A stretch of 64,000 bases of DNA from NCBI GenBank assembly GCA_937957685.1, contig CALGAO010000008.1, positions 1 through 64,000 of the forward strand, written 5' to 3'. This document shows, one piece after another, positions 53,697 to 62,411 of this stretch. The notes below the pieces were generated by a model. The model had not been told where the DNA came from, made no database searches, and worked only from the letters and a program-made list of their open reading frames with translations. This DNA comes from an uncultured Paenibacillaceae bacterium (GTDB lineage: Bacteria; Bacillota; Bacilli; Paenibacillales; DA-C8). Positions within the stretch are counted from its first letter, which is position 1; each line of letters begins with the position of its first letter. A program made the position numbers and the translations under genes.

Positions 53697-54713
53697 TCAG
53701 GATGAACGGCGAACCACGAGCTCCACCTCGAGCAGCTCCTTGAACGGATCGGCGCCTTCTGCGCCGCTCCCCACAAGATCAAGCAGCCGCGCCGCCGAGA
53801 TCCGGCCCATCTCGAAGAACGGAACATGCACCGTGGTCAGCGGCGGATCGGCCACACGCGCGGTGTCGGAATCGTCGTATCCGACGAGCGCATAATCGCG
53901 TCCCGCCTCCATCCCCCGTTCCTTGAGCCCTTGCATGAGGCCGATCGCCATGCGGTCGTTGGCGGCGAAGATCGCATCGTACTCATGCCGCGCCTCGTAC
54001 AGCTGCTCCGCCAATTCGTATCCGCTCTTGCGGCTGTAGTTGCCTTCATAATACAGCACCTGACCATCCAGACCAGCCTCGGCTAGCGCAGATCGGACCC
54101 CCTGCAGCCTGTCGACGCTGTTCGAGTAGACCAGCGGTCCATTGACGAAGGCGATGCGCCTGTGGCCTCGTTCGAGCAGGTGGAAGATCGCCTGCCTGCT
54201 GCCGCTGATGTGATCGGCATCAACTTCACTATACGGATATGGCGTGCGGCCGCCGATGATGCAGAATGGATACCCGCCCCGATGCAGTTTGGCCAGCGCT
54301 CGCAGGTCTTCATCGCTATTCTTCGAGCCAAGGATGATGCAGGCGTCGATCTTGTGCTTGAGAAAGGCCGACTCATATCGCGGTTCTTCCCCCGCCTGAT
54401 GGAACTGCACGAGCATGCTGTACCCGCGTCGTTCCACCTCATGCCCGATGCCGGACAGGATCTCGGAATAGTAGTACGCCGAGAACAGATGCACCTTGGG
54501 CAGGACGGGCAGGATGACGCCGATATTTTCGCTTCTCTGGAGGACGAAGCTCCTCGCGATGGCGCTGGGCGTGTATCCGAGCTGCGCGGCGGCTTCGAGC
54601 ACGCGTCGGCGCGTCTCCTCCCGCACCGGTCCAACGCCGCTGAGTACCCGCGAGACCGTCGCTTCTGACACTCCTGCTATTTCTGCTACCTGTTTACGTT
54701 TGGTCATCGTCAT
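53697..54713 (-). CDS. LacI family transcriptional regulator
   Basis: The protein has 338 residues from the ATG at 54713. The LacI helix-turn-helix and hinge are clear: RKQVAEIAGVSEATVSRVLS, then AAAQLGYTPSAIARSFVLQR. The periplasmic-binding-like effector domain follows, with CIIGGRTPYPYSEVDADHIS and FAANDRMAIGLMQGL. It probably represses the oxidoreductase-ThuA operon and itself. The start region, including both candidate ATG codons, is itself the first unit of a 43-bp tandem repeat running upstream to 55.07 kb. No good Shine-Dalgarno sequence is seen, only GGATGGG. A LacI-type palindrome lies at 55091. Confidence 0.9.
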   Translation of the reverse strand: MTMTKRKQVAEIAGVSEATVSRVLSGVGPVREETRRRVLEAAAQLGYTPSAIARSFVLQRSENIGVILPVLPKVHLFSAYYYSEILSGIGHEVERRGYSMLVQFHQAGEEPRYESAFLKHKIDACIILGSKNSDEDLRALAKLHRGGYPFCIIGGRTPYPYSEVDADHISGSRQAIFHLLERGHRRIAFVNGPLVYSNSVDRLQGVRSALAEAGLDGQVLYYEGNYSRKSGYELAEQLYEARHEYDAIFAANDRMAIGLMQGLKERGMEAGRDYALVGYDDSDTARVADPPLTTVHVPFFEMGRISAARLLDLVGSGAEGADPFKELLEVELVVRRSS

Positions 54714-55066
54714 CCCATCCGCTTGCTGCATTCTGTGCACGTTTGGTCCTCGTCATCCCATCCGCTTGCTGCATTCTGTGAACGTTTGGTCCTCGTCATC
54801 CCGTCCGCTTGCTGCAGTCTGTGCACGTTTGATCCTCGTCATCCCGTCCGCTTGCTGCATTCTGTGCACGTTTGGTCCTCGTCATACCGTCCGCTTGCTG
54901 CATTCTGTGCACGTTTGGTCCCCGTCATCCCGTCAACTTGCTGCAGTCTGTACATGTTTGGTCATCGTTATCCCATCCGCTTGCTGCATTCTGTGCATGT
55001 TTGGTCATCGTTATCCCGTCTGCTTGCTGCAACCCGTTTACGCTTGGTCATCGTGATCTCATACGG
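54698..55066. repeat. 43-bp tandem repeat, eight full copies and one partial, from the lacI start
   Basis: Units begin at 54698, 54741, 54784, 54827, 54870, 54913, 54956, 54999 and 55042 (partial), each reading GTTTGGTC-N2-CGT on the plus strand. Copies differ by a few bases. The first unit encodes the initial MTMTK codons of the regulator, so each copy carries a duplicate of its start region on the minus strand. As 43 is not a multiple of three, the frames shift from unit to unit. Confidence 0.95.
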
Positions 55067-55090
55067 TAGATGACGCAACGAACTGTCTAT

Positions 55091-55108
55091 AATGTACACG
55101 TGTACATT
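55091..55108. promoter_or_regulatory. Perfect palindrome, candidate LacI-family operator
   Basis: AATGTACACGTGTACATT is a perfect 18-bp palindrome with a central CG, as in LacI/PurR-type operators. It lies about 380 bp upstream of the regulator ATG, on the far side of the tandem repeats, next to TATAAT (plus strand, 55087-55092). On the minus strand TTGACA lies at 55127-55132, but no good -10 is spaced from it. Confidence 0.55.
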
Positions 55109-55266
55109 TTGGCATATGGATTCCCAAGATGTCAATATGTCCCTGATATCGTTTGGAACTTCGCATACGACCACTTTCTGAACGACGATGTCAGGGCGCA
55201 ACTTCGTACAACACCACGTCCAGGGAGGATGGACCAAACTTTTTGTACACCATTCCCGAGGCGGAC

Positions 55267-55522
55267 GACGCCAATCCTTTTGTTCGATTTTTCGTACAAA
55301 ACCACGGCAAAAGTGGGCGACGCCATGATTTTTGTTCGATTCCTCGTACAAAACCGCCCCCATAACCGCAGACGCCGACCCTTTTGTACGATTTTTCATA
55401 CAAAACCACGCAATAAACGGCCGACGCCATGATTTTTGTTCGATTCCTCGTACAAAATCGCCCCCATAACCGCAGACGCCGACCCTTTTGTACGATTCCT
55501 CATACAAATCCGCCACTAAAGC
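55267..55522. repeat. Five 52-bp units each with a TTTTGT/ACAAAA hairpin
   Basis: Units begin GACGCC at 55267, 55319, 55371, 55423 and 55475. Each holds a palindrome of the form TTTTGT-N-ACAAAA (for example TTTTGTACG and CATACAAAA). Units 2 and 4, and units 3 and 5, are nearly identical, showing a 104-bp higher-order duplication. A sixth diverged hairpin may lie at about 55240. Nothing in 55109-55634 looks like a gene. Confidence 0.9.
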
Positions 55523-55634
55523 AACAGATACCGACCAACGAGCAAGTTTGCGGCATTACCGAACGAAACGTCGTCCCGAAACATCACCCGAAGGCGACGT
55601 ATCGAAGCACCCTCCCGGCGACCCGAAGCCAGCG

Positions 55635-56348
55635 CTACCGCCCCTCACGCACCGTCTTGCCGGAACGCTCGATCGCCCGGCGCACGAGCACATCCATCGC
55701 GTCCACGCAATAGGCCGCGACCTCTTCGTCAAGCGTGAGGCAGGACAGTTCCGTGCAGGCGAGGATGACGCAGTCGCACCCCAGGTCCCGGACAAAATGG
55801 CGGACGATCCCTTCGACCTCCTGCACATCGGCTTCCAGCTTGCTCTTCACCTGATAGATGATATCCATGATGCGATTCTGAAGTTCCTCATCCGGCTTGA
55901 CCAGCCTCAGTCCGTTCCCGGCGCAACCCTTGTCATACACGCCGCTGCGAATCGTGCCGTTCGTCGCCATGATGCCGATCCGGCTGTTCTCGCCGTATTG
56001 ACGCCGCACTTCCAGCAGCGTCTCCTCAACCATATTGATGATCGGCACCCGGGTCATCGCCTGCATCTCATGATAGAAATAATGCGAAGTATTGCAAGGA
56101 ATGGCGATGTTCCCGACGCCCGCGCGTTCCAACAGCTCCAGATCTCGCCTGACTTCCTGGAGGAATTCCTCATCCCGGTTGTTCAGAATCACTTCCGTCC
56201 GATCCGGCAGGGTCGCGTGATTGAGGATGATCATGTCCAGATGCTCCTGATCCCTGTTCGCTGCAGTCCGTTCAATCACCTTGTCGAAAAAAACAGCGGT
56301 CGCCTTTGGCCCCATGCCCCCGACAACTCCCAAGCGTTTATATGCCAC
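55635..56348 (-). CDS. Aspartate/glutamate racemase family protein
   Basis: The protein has 237 residues from a GTG at 56348, which is preceded by GGGAGGTCG. The longer in-frame reading to 56471 lacks a ribosome site. The family start KRLGVVGGMGPKATAVFFDK is clear, and both catalytic cysteines are present in IAIPCNTSHYFYHEM (first) and CVILACTELSCLTLDEE (second). It would interconvert L- and D-Asp or Glu without cofactor. The length is typical. The neighbours (C39 peptidase, asparagine synthetase, MurE-like ligase) suggest supply of a D-amino acid for a wall or peptide product, which is inferred. Confidence 0.88.
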   Translation of the reverse strand: MAYKRLGVVGGMGPKATAVFFDKVIERTAANRDQEHLDMIILNHATLPDRTEVILNNRDEEFLQEVRRDLELLERAGVGNIAIPCNTSHYFYHEMQAMTRVPIINMVEETLLEVRRQYGENSRIGIMATNGTIRSGVYDKGCAGNGLRLVKPDEELQNRIMDIIYQVKSKLEADVQEVEGIVRHFVRDLGCDCVILACTELSCLTLDEEVAAYCVDAMDVLVRRAIERSGKTVREGR

Positions 56349-56517
56349 GTTTCGACCTCCCAGATCAAGATTGCGTCTATTCCCAGCTGCCCGGTCCCTG
56401 GCGCAACGCTGGCGACCATGGGACTCGGAGCTTCTCCAATCCAGCTCCCTATCCCAGGGGACACCGGCCAAACTGCTACTTCTCCCATATGGATCATCAA
56501 GGAAAAAGGCGACTGCT

Positions 56518-57693
56518 TTACCCTTCCATCACGACCACCGCATGGCTGCCCAGATCAACATAGCTCTGGAAGAACGAATCGGCATCGCGAGTGATCAGGC
56601 CGCGCAGCGGATCCATCACATACAATTCATCACCGTTGAAGCCATGCAGCACGACGGCATGCTGATTGGTCGGCGCTTGAAAAAACTCGCCCGTATCATG
56701 GAAATACCACGAATAATTGATGCGCGGCTTCTCCAGATTCAGCGTCACCCACATGATAACCGGCACGCCTTCCTTGAGATACTCCATGATCTCTTCCCGG
56801 CTGCTGCCGCTGATGTCCGCCGCGTGGTGGACGCCGCCCGAATCAGCGATATATCGGTCCGCAGCCTCGACGATCGGCGGCGCATAGACGAACCAGCCGC
56901 CCCCTTCTAGGCGCGGATCGCCCGCATACGCCTTGTACGGATTGGCGCCGTAGAGCTTGCCTTCCTTCCACTCGAATTCTTCCTTGGGCAGATACTGATC
57001 CGCCATCTCCGTCTTGGACACCTTATAGCCCAGCGCATTCAGCACGGCCGTGAGCGACGTAATCTCGCAGCCGTTGGGCAACTCGGGCTTCTGCAGGAGG
57101 GCATCCATCTCGATCAGGACATGGGTGATCTCGATGTTGCCGTCATCGCCGATCTTCACGCCCTTCACATAGCTGCGATGCTCCATGACGAAACTGGCTT
57201 CATGCTGATCCTGCCCGATCCGTACCTGCTGCTCCTGTTCAGCTATGGCATACGGCAGAGGAGCGGAGCGCGGCCGGATGACGACCTCCGTGCCATATTC
57301 GATCGGCTCAGAAATAGCCTTTCCCTCCTCGTCGGTGCTGATCAGTTCCAGCAACTCGCCCGTTCCCGCCAGCTCGATCGCGAACTCCGCGCCTTGCACC
57401 GGCTCGTTCGTCACCGCATCCACGCTGGCGATCGTCACCACGCCGAACTGTCGTTCAGGTTCGGGCTTTGGCTCTGGTTCCGCCCCCTCCAGGTCCAGCC
57501 CTGTCGACTCCTCCGCTGACAACACCAGATCCGATTCGGATGTCAAGCTGTCGCTGCTCGGTCCGCCTGCATGGTCCTGCTCAGCATGCTGCCACTCTTT
57601 GGCCCTGTTTTCATGGATGATGATCAGCGCCGTCACAGCGGTCATTCCCAGAGTTATGGCAAGCAGCATCGGGAGAAGCAGTCGTCTGTCCAA
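56518..57693 (-). CDS. Membrane-anchored C39-like cysteine peptidase
   Basis: The protein has 391 residues from a TTG at 57693. AAGGAGGGGG lies 7 bp before it. ATG 57714 overlaps that site and is less likely. One N-terminal membrane helix (LLLPMLLAITLGMTAVTALI) is followed by a polar linker with EPEPKPEPE, an Ig/prealbumin-like domain (FGVVTIASVDAVTNEPVQGA) and a C-terminal peptidase C39-like domain. The catalytic Cys is in LPNGCEITSLTAVLNALGY, the His in NQHAVVLHGFNGDELYVMDP. Members are extracellular and poorly characterised. It is 72 bp downstream of asnB. Confidence 0.82.
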   Translation of the reverse strand: MDRRLLLPMLLAITLGMTAVTALIIIHENRAKEWQHAEQDHAGGPSSDSLTSESDLVLSAEESTGLDLEGAEPEPKPEPERQFGVVTIASVDAVTNEPVQGAEFAIELAGTGELLELISTDEEGKAISEPIEYGTEVVIRPRSAPLPYAIAEQEQQVRIGQDQHEASFVMEHRSYVKGVKIGDDGNIEITHVLIEMDALLQKPELPNGCEITSLTAVLNALGYKVSKTEMADQYLPKEEFEWKEGKLYGANPYKAYAGDPRLEGGGWFVYAPPIVEAADRYIADSGGVHHAADISGSSREEIMEYLKEGVPVIMWVTLNLEKPRINYSWYFHDTGEFFQAPTNQHAVVLHGFNGDELYVMDPLRGLITRDADSFFQSYVDLGSHAVVVMEG

Positions 57694-57765
57694 CGATTCG
57701 CCCCCTCCTTTCATCTCTGTTGTCACCGGGTATAGCACGATGCGGCCGCGTCGTATCGCATGCCT

Positions 57766-59613
57766 TTACAGATCGACAAAGAATTTTTTATACCAGACGA
57801 GAAAAACATACACAGTCCAGATATAACGGGCATAATTGTGCCGACCTTCATAATGATCATTCAGATAGCGCATCAGCTGCGGTACATGGAAAAACTTCTG
57901 CGCGATCTCCGACTCAAACATCTCTTTCACAAGCGAATAATACTTCTCTTCTCGGAACCAGTAACGGATCGGCACCGGGAAACCAACCTTCTCCCGGTTC
58001 GCCCATTCCTCCGGCAGATTCGCCAGAGCCGCCTGGCGCAGGGCGTACTTCGTGTTGCGGCGATTGACGCGATACCGTTCTGGCAACTTGGAGGCAAGCG
58101 CCATCACTTCCTTGTCCAGGAAGGGCACCCTCAGTTCCAGCGAATGAGCCATGCTCATCTTGTCCGCCTTCAGCAGGATATCCCCCGGCAGCCATAGCAT
58201 CATGTCGATGAACTGCATCTTCGTCACTTCGCCTTCACCCTTCACCTTCGCATACACCGGATCGGTGATGCTGCGCACGGATGGTCCCTGACGATAAGGC
58301 TCCTTCAATACCTCGCAGGCATCCGCTTCCTCGAATACCTTGGCCTGTCCGATAAATCGCTCCTCCACCTTCTGCCCGCCCTTTACGAGGAAGGAGGTGA
58401 TGCGGGATGGAGGCAGCTTGCCGCAGATGCGGGAGATCGGTCTGCGCAGCGCATACGGAACCATCTCGTACACGCGCATCGCCGGCGTCTTGTCATACCA
58501 GGCATAGCCGCCGAAGATCTCGTCCGCGCCCTCGCCGGAAAGCACGACCGTCACATGCTCGCTCGCCAGCTTCGCCAGGAAGTACAGCGGCACCGATGAA
58601 GGATTCGATTGCGGCTCATCCATATGATATTGGATCTCCGGCAGCATCTCGAAGCACTCATCGGCTCCGATGATCGTCCGGTAATTCTCGATGCCGAGCA
58701 GGTCGGAGAGGTTCTTCGCGTGATTCGTCTCATTGAAGATGCCCTCGTGATCCTTGAAACCGACGGAGAACGTCTTGTCCGGTCTGAGCAGAGCCGTGAT
58801 ATAGCTCGAGTCGATGCCACCCGACAGGAAAGAGCCGACCTTGACGTCGCTGATCCGATGATAGCGGACGGACTCGCTGACCGTTTGCTGGATGCGTTCC
58901 ACGTACTGCTCGAGACTGCCCTCTTCGGCCGCGAAGCGATGCTCATGGTAAGGCTTCACGACCAGCTGACCCTTCCTGTAGAGCATGTAGTGACCGGGGC
59001 GCAGCTTGTACACGCCCTTGAAGAACGTCTCATCGAGGACGGAATATTGAAAGGTCAGATAGGGCTTCAGCGCCTGCTCATTGAACTCCTTGCGGAACAC
59101 CGGCGACTTCAGGAACGACTTGATCTCCGACCCGAAGATCAGCGAGCCGTCCGTCGTATGACGGGTATAATAGAGGGGCTTGATGCCAAACATATCCCTC
59201 GCCACAAACAGCGTCTCTTCCCGAATGTCCCAGATCGCAAATGCGAACATGCCCCTCAGGCGCTGCAGGATGTCAATGCCGTATTGCTCGTAGCCGTGCA
59301 GGATCACTTCGCTGTCCGTCTTGCTGCTGAAGCGATGCCCCTTGGCGATCAGCTCCTCCCGCAGCTCCTGAAAATTGTAAATCTCCCCGTTAAACACCAG
59401 CACGCAGGTGCGTTCCTCGTTGTACATCGGCTGGCTTCCCTCTTCGGACAGATCGATGATCTTCAGTCTCCGGAAGCCAAGCGTCGCCCGATCGTCCGAG
59501 AAATACCCATCGCTGTCCGGTCCCCTGTGGACGATCATGTTCATCATCTCTTGAATCGTTGTGATGCGATCAGCTACATCCTTCGCATCGGCGAAACCGA
59601 CAAAACCGCACAT
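57766..59613 (-). CDS. asnB: Asparagine synthetase, glutamine-hydrolysing
   Basis: The protein has 615 residues from the ATG at 59613, which exposes the N-terminal catalytic Cys in MCGFVGFADAK. The class II amidotransferase has IVHRGPDSDGYF and FNGEIYNFQELR. The synthetase part has the ATP motif SGGIDSSYITALL and later GEGADEIFGGYAWY. It makes asparagine from aspartate. In Bacillus subtilis the AsnB homologue also amidates meso-diaminopimelate of peptidoglycan. GAGAGG is spaced 8 bp from the chosen start. The neighbourhood with a MurE-like gene fits the wall role, but that is inference. Confidence 0.92.
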   Translation of the reverse strand: MCGFVGFADAKDVADRITTIQEMMNMIVHRGPDSDGYFSDDRATLGFRRLKIIDLSEEGSQPMYNEERTCVLVFNGEIYNFQELREELIAKGHRFSSKTDSEVILHGYEQYGIDILQRLRGMFAFAIWDIREETLFVARDMFGIKPLYYTRHTTDGSLIFGSEIKSFLKSPVFRKEFNEQALKPYLTFQYSVLDETFFKGVYKLRPGHYMLYRKGQLVVKPYHEHRFAAEEGSLEQYVERIQQTVSESVRYHRISDVKVGSFLSGGIDSSYITALLRPDKTFSVGFKDHEGIFNETNHAKNLSDLLGIENYRTIIGADECFEMLPEIQYHMDEPQSNPSSVPLYFLAKLASEHVTVVLSGEGADEIFGGYAWYDKTPAMRVYEMVPYALRRPISRICGKLPPSRITSFLVKGGQKVEERFIGQAKVFEEADACEVLKEPYRQGPSVRSITDPVYAKVKGEGEVTKMQFIDMMLWLPGDILLKADKMSMAHSLELRVPFLDKEVMALASKLPERYRVNRRNTKYALRQAALANLPEEWANREKVGFPVPIRYWFREEKYYSLVKEMFESEIAQKFFHVPQLMRYLNDHYEGRHNYARYIWTVYVFLVWYKKFFVDL

Positions 59614-59766
59614 CGCCATAACCTCTCGATCTTGGTTCGTTATCTGATCCGGTTCCGCACCCTCGGGCCCGCGCCTGCGGGTGCCACCAGGTTGATCTCC
59701 TGTCTTCCACCGATTCCGCAGTCACCAGACGTTTGATCCGGGTGACCGGACTCCTGTCTGACGCTT

Positions 59767-59969
59767 GATTCCGACTGTTCAGTCTCCATATGGCGGATCC
59801 CCCGCTTATGCCCGGCGTCGTCCGTACGGCCACCGGGCGCTTGAATCCGACCGACCAGGCTCCGTCAGACGGGTCCCTTGCTCACGTCCGGCGTTGCCCG
59901 GACTGATGTCAGACATCCGATTCCGACTGTTCAGTCTCCGTCTGGCGGATCCCCCGCTTATGCCCGGCG
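59767..59969. repeat. 51-bp direct repeat pair between asnB and the murE-like gene
   Basis: GATTCCGACTGTTCAGTCTC and the following bases to CCCGGCG occur at 59767-59817 and 59919-59969, nearly identical, 152 bp apart. The intervening DNA also shares short pieces (GTCCGGCGTTG-like). The rest of 59614-60014 shows no gene. Confidence 0.85.
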
Positions 59970-60014
59970 TGTCCGGTCAGTCACCGAACGCCTGCCCTGC
60001 GGGGAAGCGAACGG

Positions 60015-61538
60015 TCAGGCGCGCCTTGCGCCCGACTTCAGCTCGGCGAACATCTCGCGCACGAGCTCCGCCTCATGGAACGGGATTTCTTCCTTGCCGA
60101 TGATCTGCGTCGTCTCATGCCCCTTGCCCGCGATGAGGATGCAATCGCCCGGCCGGCTGAGCTCGACCGCGCGCCGGATCGCCTCGGCGCGATCGACGAT
60201 CGCCTCGTAGTTGCCGCCTTCCTCCTCCATCGCTGCCGCCACATCGGCGATGATCGCCTTCGGATCCTGCTCCTTCGGATTGTCCGAGGTGACGATCGCC
60301 AGGTCCGCCAGGCGCGCCGCCACCTTCCCCATGCCGCGCCGCTTGCTTAAGCCCAGCTCGCCGGGGGCGGCGTACACGCCGAAGACAAGGATGACTCGTC
60401 CCCTCGTATAAGGCTTGAGCGTCGTCAATGCCTTCTCCAGGCTGTCCTCCGTATGGGCGAAATCGACGACCACCTTGTAATCATCTGTCCTGTACACGAC
60501 TTCCATCCTGCCGCGTATGCCGCGAACCGCTTCGATGCCCGCCCGGATATCTTCGAAGCGGATGCCTGCCGCCCAGGCGGCCGCGATCGCGGCGAGGCTG
60601 TTGTAAACATATATCTTGCCCGGCAGATGAACGGTAATCGGCATGCTGCCTGCAGGTGTATGTACGGTATAGGCAATGCCGTCCGCCGTATATTCGATAT
60701 GCGATGCATACACGTCCGCCGGCTGGTCGATGCCGTATGTAATCAGCCTTGCCCGGTGCGAGGCAGCTTCCCGAATCATGCGCTGGCCATAAGGGTCATC
60801 GGCGTTGATGATGTTGTGCTTCTCCGCCATCGCGAACAGCCGCGCCTTCGCCTCATAGTACCCCTCCATGGTGCCGTGCAGCTCCAGATGATCCGGCGTC
60901 AGGTTCGTAAAGATCGCCGTCTCAAAGCGGCAGCACGCGACCCGATCCAGGCTGAGCGCATGCGACGACACCTCCATCACGCAGTTCATGATGCCCGCGT
61001 CGGCCATCTCCGCGAAGATCCGCTGCAGGCTGAGCGATTCCGGCGTCGTATTCTTGTTCTTGCGCAGCTCGCCGCCGATCAGCGTGCCGATCGTGCCGAT
61101 GATGCCGATGGAACGGCCCGCCTGCTCATAGATCGACCTCAGGAAGTACGTGATCGACGTCTTGCCGTTGGTGCCGGTGACGCCGATGACGCTCATCTTC
61201 TCCGTGGGGCGGCCGTAGTAATTGGCCGCGATCCGGGCAAGCGCCTTGCGCGTATCCTCCACCTCCAGCACGGTCACCGAGGCATCGGCCGCAACTGGCT
61301 GCTCTGCCACGATCACGCTGGCCCCCCGTTCGATCGCATCGGGTATGTACGCATGCCCATCCACCGTAAATCCGCGAATCGCCACAAATACATCCCCTGG
61401 ACCGACCTGCCGATGATCGTTCGCAACCTGACGGATCTCATTATCCAATGAACCTTGCACGAGGCGAAAACGGAGACCCTCTGTCACTTCACTCAGCCTC
61501 AGACGCCATCCCTCCTGCAGACTCCTGATCGTGTTCAT
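60015..61538 (-). CDS. MurE-like UDP-MurNAc-tripeptide ligase, divergent
   Basis: The protein has 507 residues with the three Mur ligase domains. An N-terminal UMAG-binding part contains VGPGDVFVAIRGFTVDGHAY, the ATP loop is GVTGTNGKTSITYFLRS (about 116-132), and the central domain has MEVSSHALSLDRVACCRFE and FTNLTPDHLELHGTMEGYYE. The C-terminal domain departs from standard MurE: the usual GCGGDRD is replaced by GVYAAPGELGLSKRRGMG, and the DNPR specificity motif reads DNPK. It thus looks like a paralogue that adds an uncertain amino acid. It is not in a dcw cluster. AGGAGTG precedes the ATG. It lies upstream of asnB. Confidence 0.85.
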   Translation of the reverse strand: MNTIRSLQEGWRLRLSEVTEGLRFRLVQGSLDNEIRQVANDHRQVGPGDVFVAIRGFTVDGHAYIPDAIERGASVIVAEQPVAADASVTVLEVEDTRKALARIAANYYGRPTEKMSVIGVTGTNGKTSITYFLRSIYEQAGRSIGIIGTIGTLIGGELRKNKNTTPESLSLQRIFAEMADAGIMNCVMEVSSHALSLDRVACCRFETAIFTNLTPDHLELHGTMEGYYEAKARLFAMAEKHNIINADDPYGQRMIREAASHRARLITYGIDQPADVYASHIEYTADGIAYTVHTPAGSMPITVHLPGKIYVYNSLAAIAAAWAAGIRFEDIRAGIEAVRGIRGRMEVVYRTDDYKVVVDFAHTEDSLEKALTTLKPYTRGRVILVFGVYAAPGELGLSKRRGMGKVAARLADLAIVTSDNPKEQDPKAIIADVAAAMEEEGGNYEAIVDRAEAIRRAVELSRPGDCILIAGKGHETTQIIGKEEIPFHEAELVREMFAELKSGARRA

Positions 61539-61682
61539 ATATGCACTCCTGCCATTGTCCTGTTTGATGGGTGATGACCATACCAGCCTGGTCAGTGAAA
61601 CCGTTTGTCAGATTGTCAGATAAAACCTTATAAATAAATGTATCTTAAACAACTTCATATTACAAATGGATTTAATCGGATG

Positions 61683-62396
61683 TTATTCGCGCCAGTTCAT
61701 GCGAATGTCGCGAATCCCGTCGATCTTCCAGAGCTCCTCGAAGACCCTGTTGATGTTCTTGCCGCTCACCGCATACACCTGGAACTCCATCGTCAGTTGC
61801 CGTTTCCCGTCCTCCGCCGATTCATCGGTCACATGCACCTTCTCGATCTTCATCCGGGTGCTCTCCAGCACGGTCGTGATCTGATCCAGGCTGGACGGAC
61901 GCTCATTGGTCACCATGCTGATGCGCAGGCTTCCCGACCGCTTGAAGGACATGAACCGCGTCTCATACTTGTTCAGCAGCAATGTGGCAAGCAAGACGAT
62001 CGCCGTCGTGATGACCGCCGGCAGGTAGAAGCCCGAGCCGACGCTCAGCCCGATCGCCGCCGCCACCCACAGCGTCGCGGCCGTCGTCAGGCCGGAGATC
62101 ACGTTGTCCGAGCGCCGCATGATCGCGCCGGCGCCGAGGAAGCCGATGCCGCTTACAACCTGGGCCGCCAGGCGGGCTGGGTCGAACCTCGCATTGGGGT
62201 GATTGACCAGATCGCTGTCGAACCCGTAGATCGAGGTCAGCATGATCAGGGTCGCCCCCACCGACACGAGGAGATGCGTCTTCAGCCCGGCCTGCTTGTT
62301 GCGCCGCTCGCGCTCCATGCCGATGAGGCCGCCGAGAAGTACCGACAACAGCAAACGCAAGATAATGGTTGGTGCATCGATCATGATATCCAGCAT
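61683..62396 (-). CDS. MgtC/SapB family membrane protein
   Basis: The protein has 237 residues. Four to five membrane helices carry the MgtC motifs LLGGLIGMERERRNKQAGLK and VVSGIGFLGAGAIMRRSDNV, followed by SGLTTAATLWVAAAIGLSVG. The C-terminal about 85 residues form an ACT-like cytoplasmic domain (GSLRISMVTNERPSSLDQIT). MgtC proteins aid growth at low Mg2+ and modulate the membrane ATPase in pathogens. In free-living Bacillales the role is unclear. GGAGGGAGC precedes the ATG, which is 15 bp after the glpD stop, so the two are co-transcribed. Confidence 0.92.
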   Translation of the reverse strand: MLDIMIDAPTIILRLLLSVLLGGLIGMERERRNKQAGLKTHLLVSVGATLIMLTSIYGFDSDLVNHPNARFDPARLAAQVVSGIGFLGAGAIMRRSDNVISGLTTAATLWVAAAIGLSVGSGFYLPAVITTAIVLLATLLLNKYETRFMSFKRSGSLRISMVTNERPSSLDQITTVLESTRMKIEKVHVTDESAEDGKRQLTMEFQVYAVSGKNINRVFEELWKIDGIRDIRMNWRE

Positions 62397-62411
62397 AGAG
62401 CTCCCTCCTGA

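Noticed and set aside
54968..55516. 182-residue minus-strand ORF with repeating peptides
   Set aside because: It is read through the 43-bp and 52-bp repeat arrays. The repeating peptides follow from the DNA repeats and there is no ribosome site.
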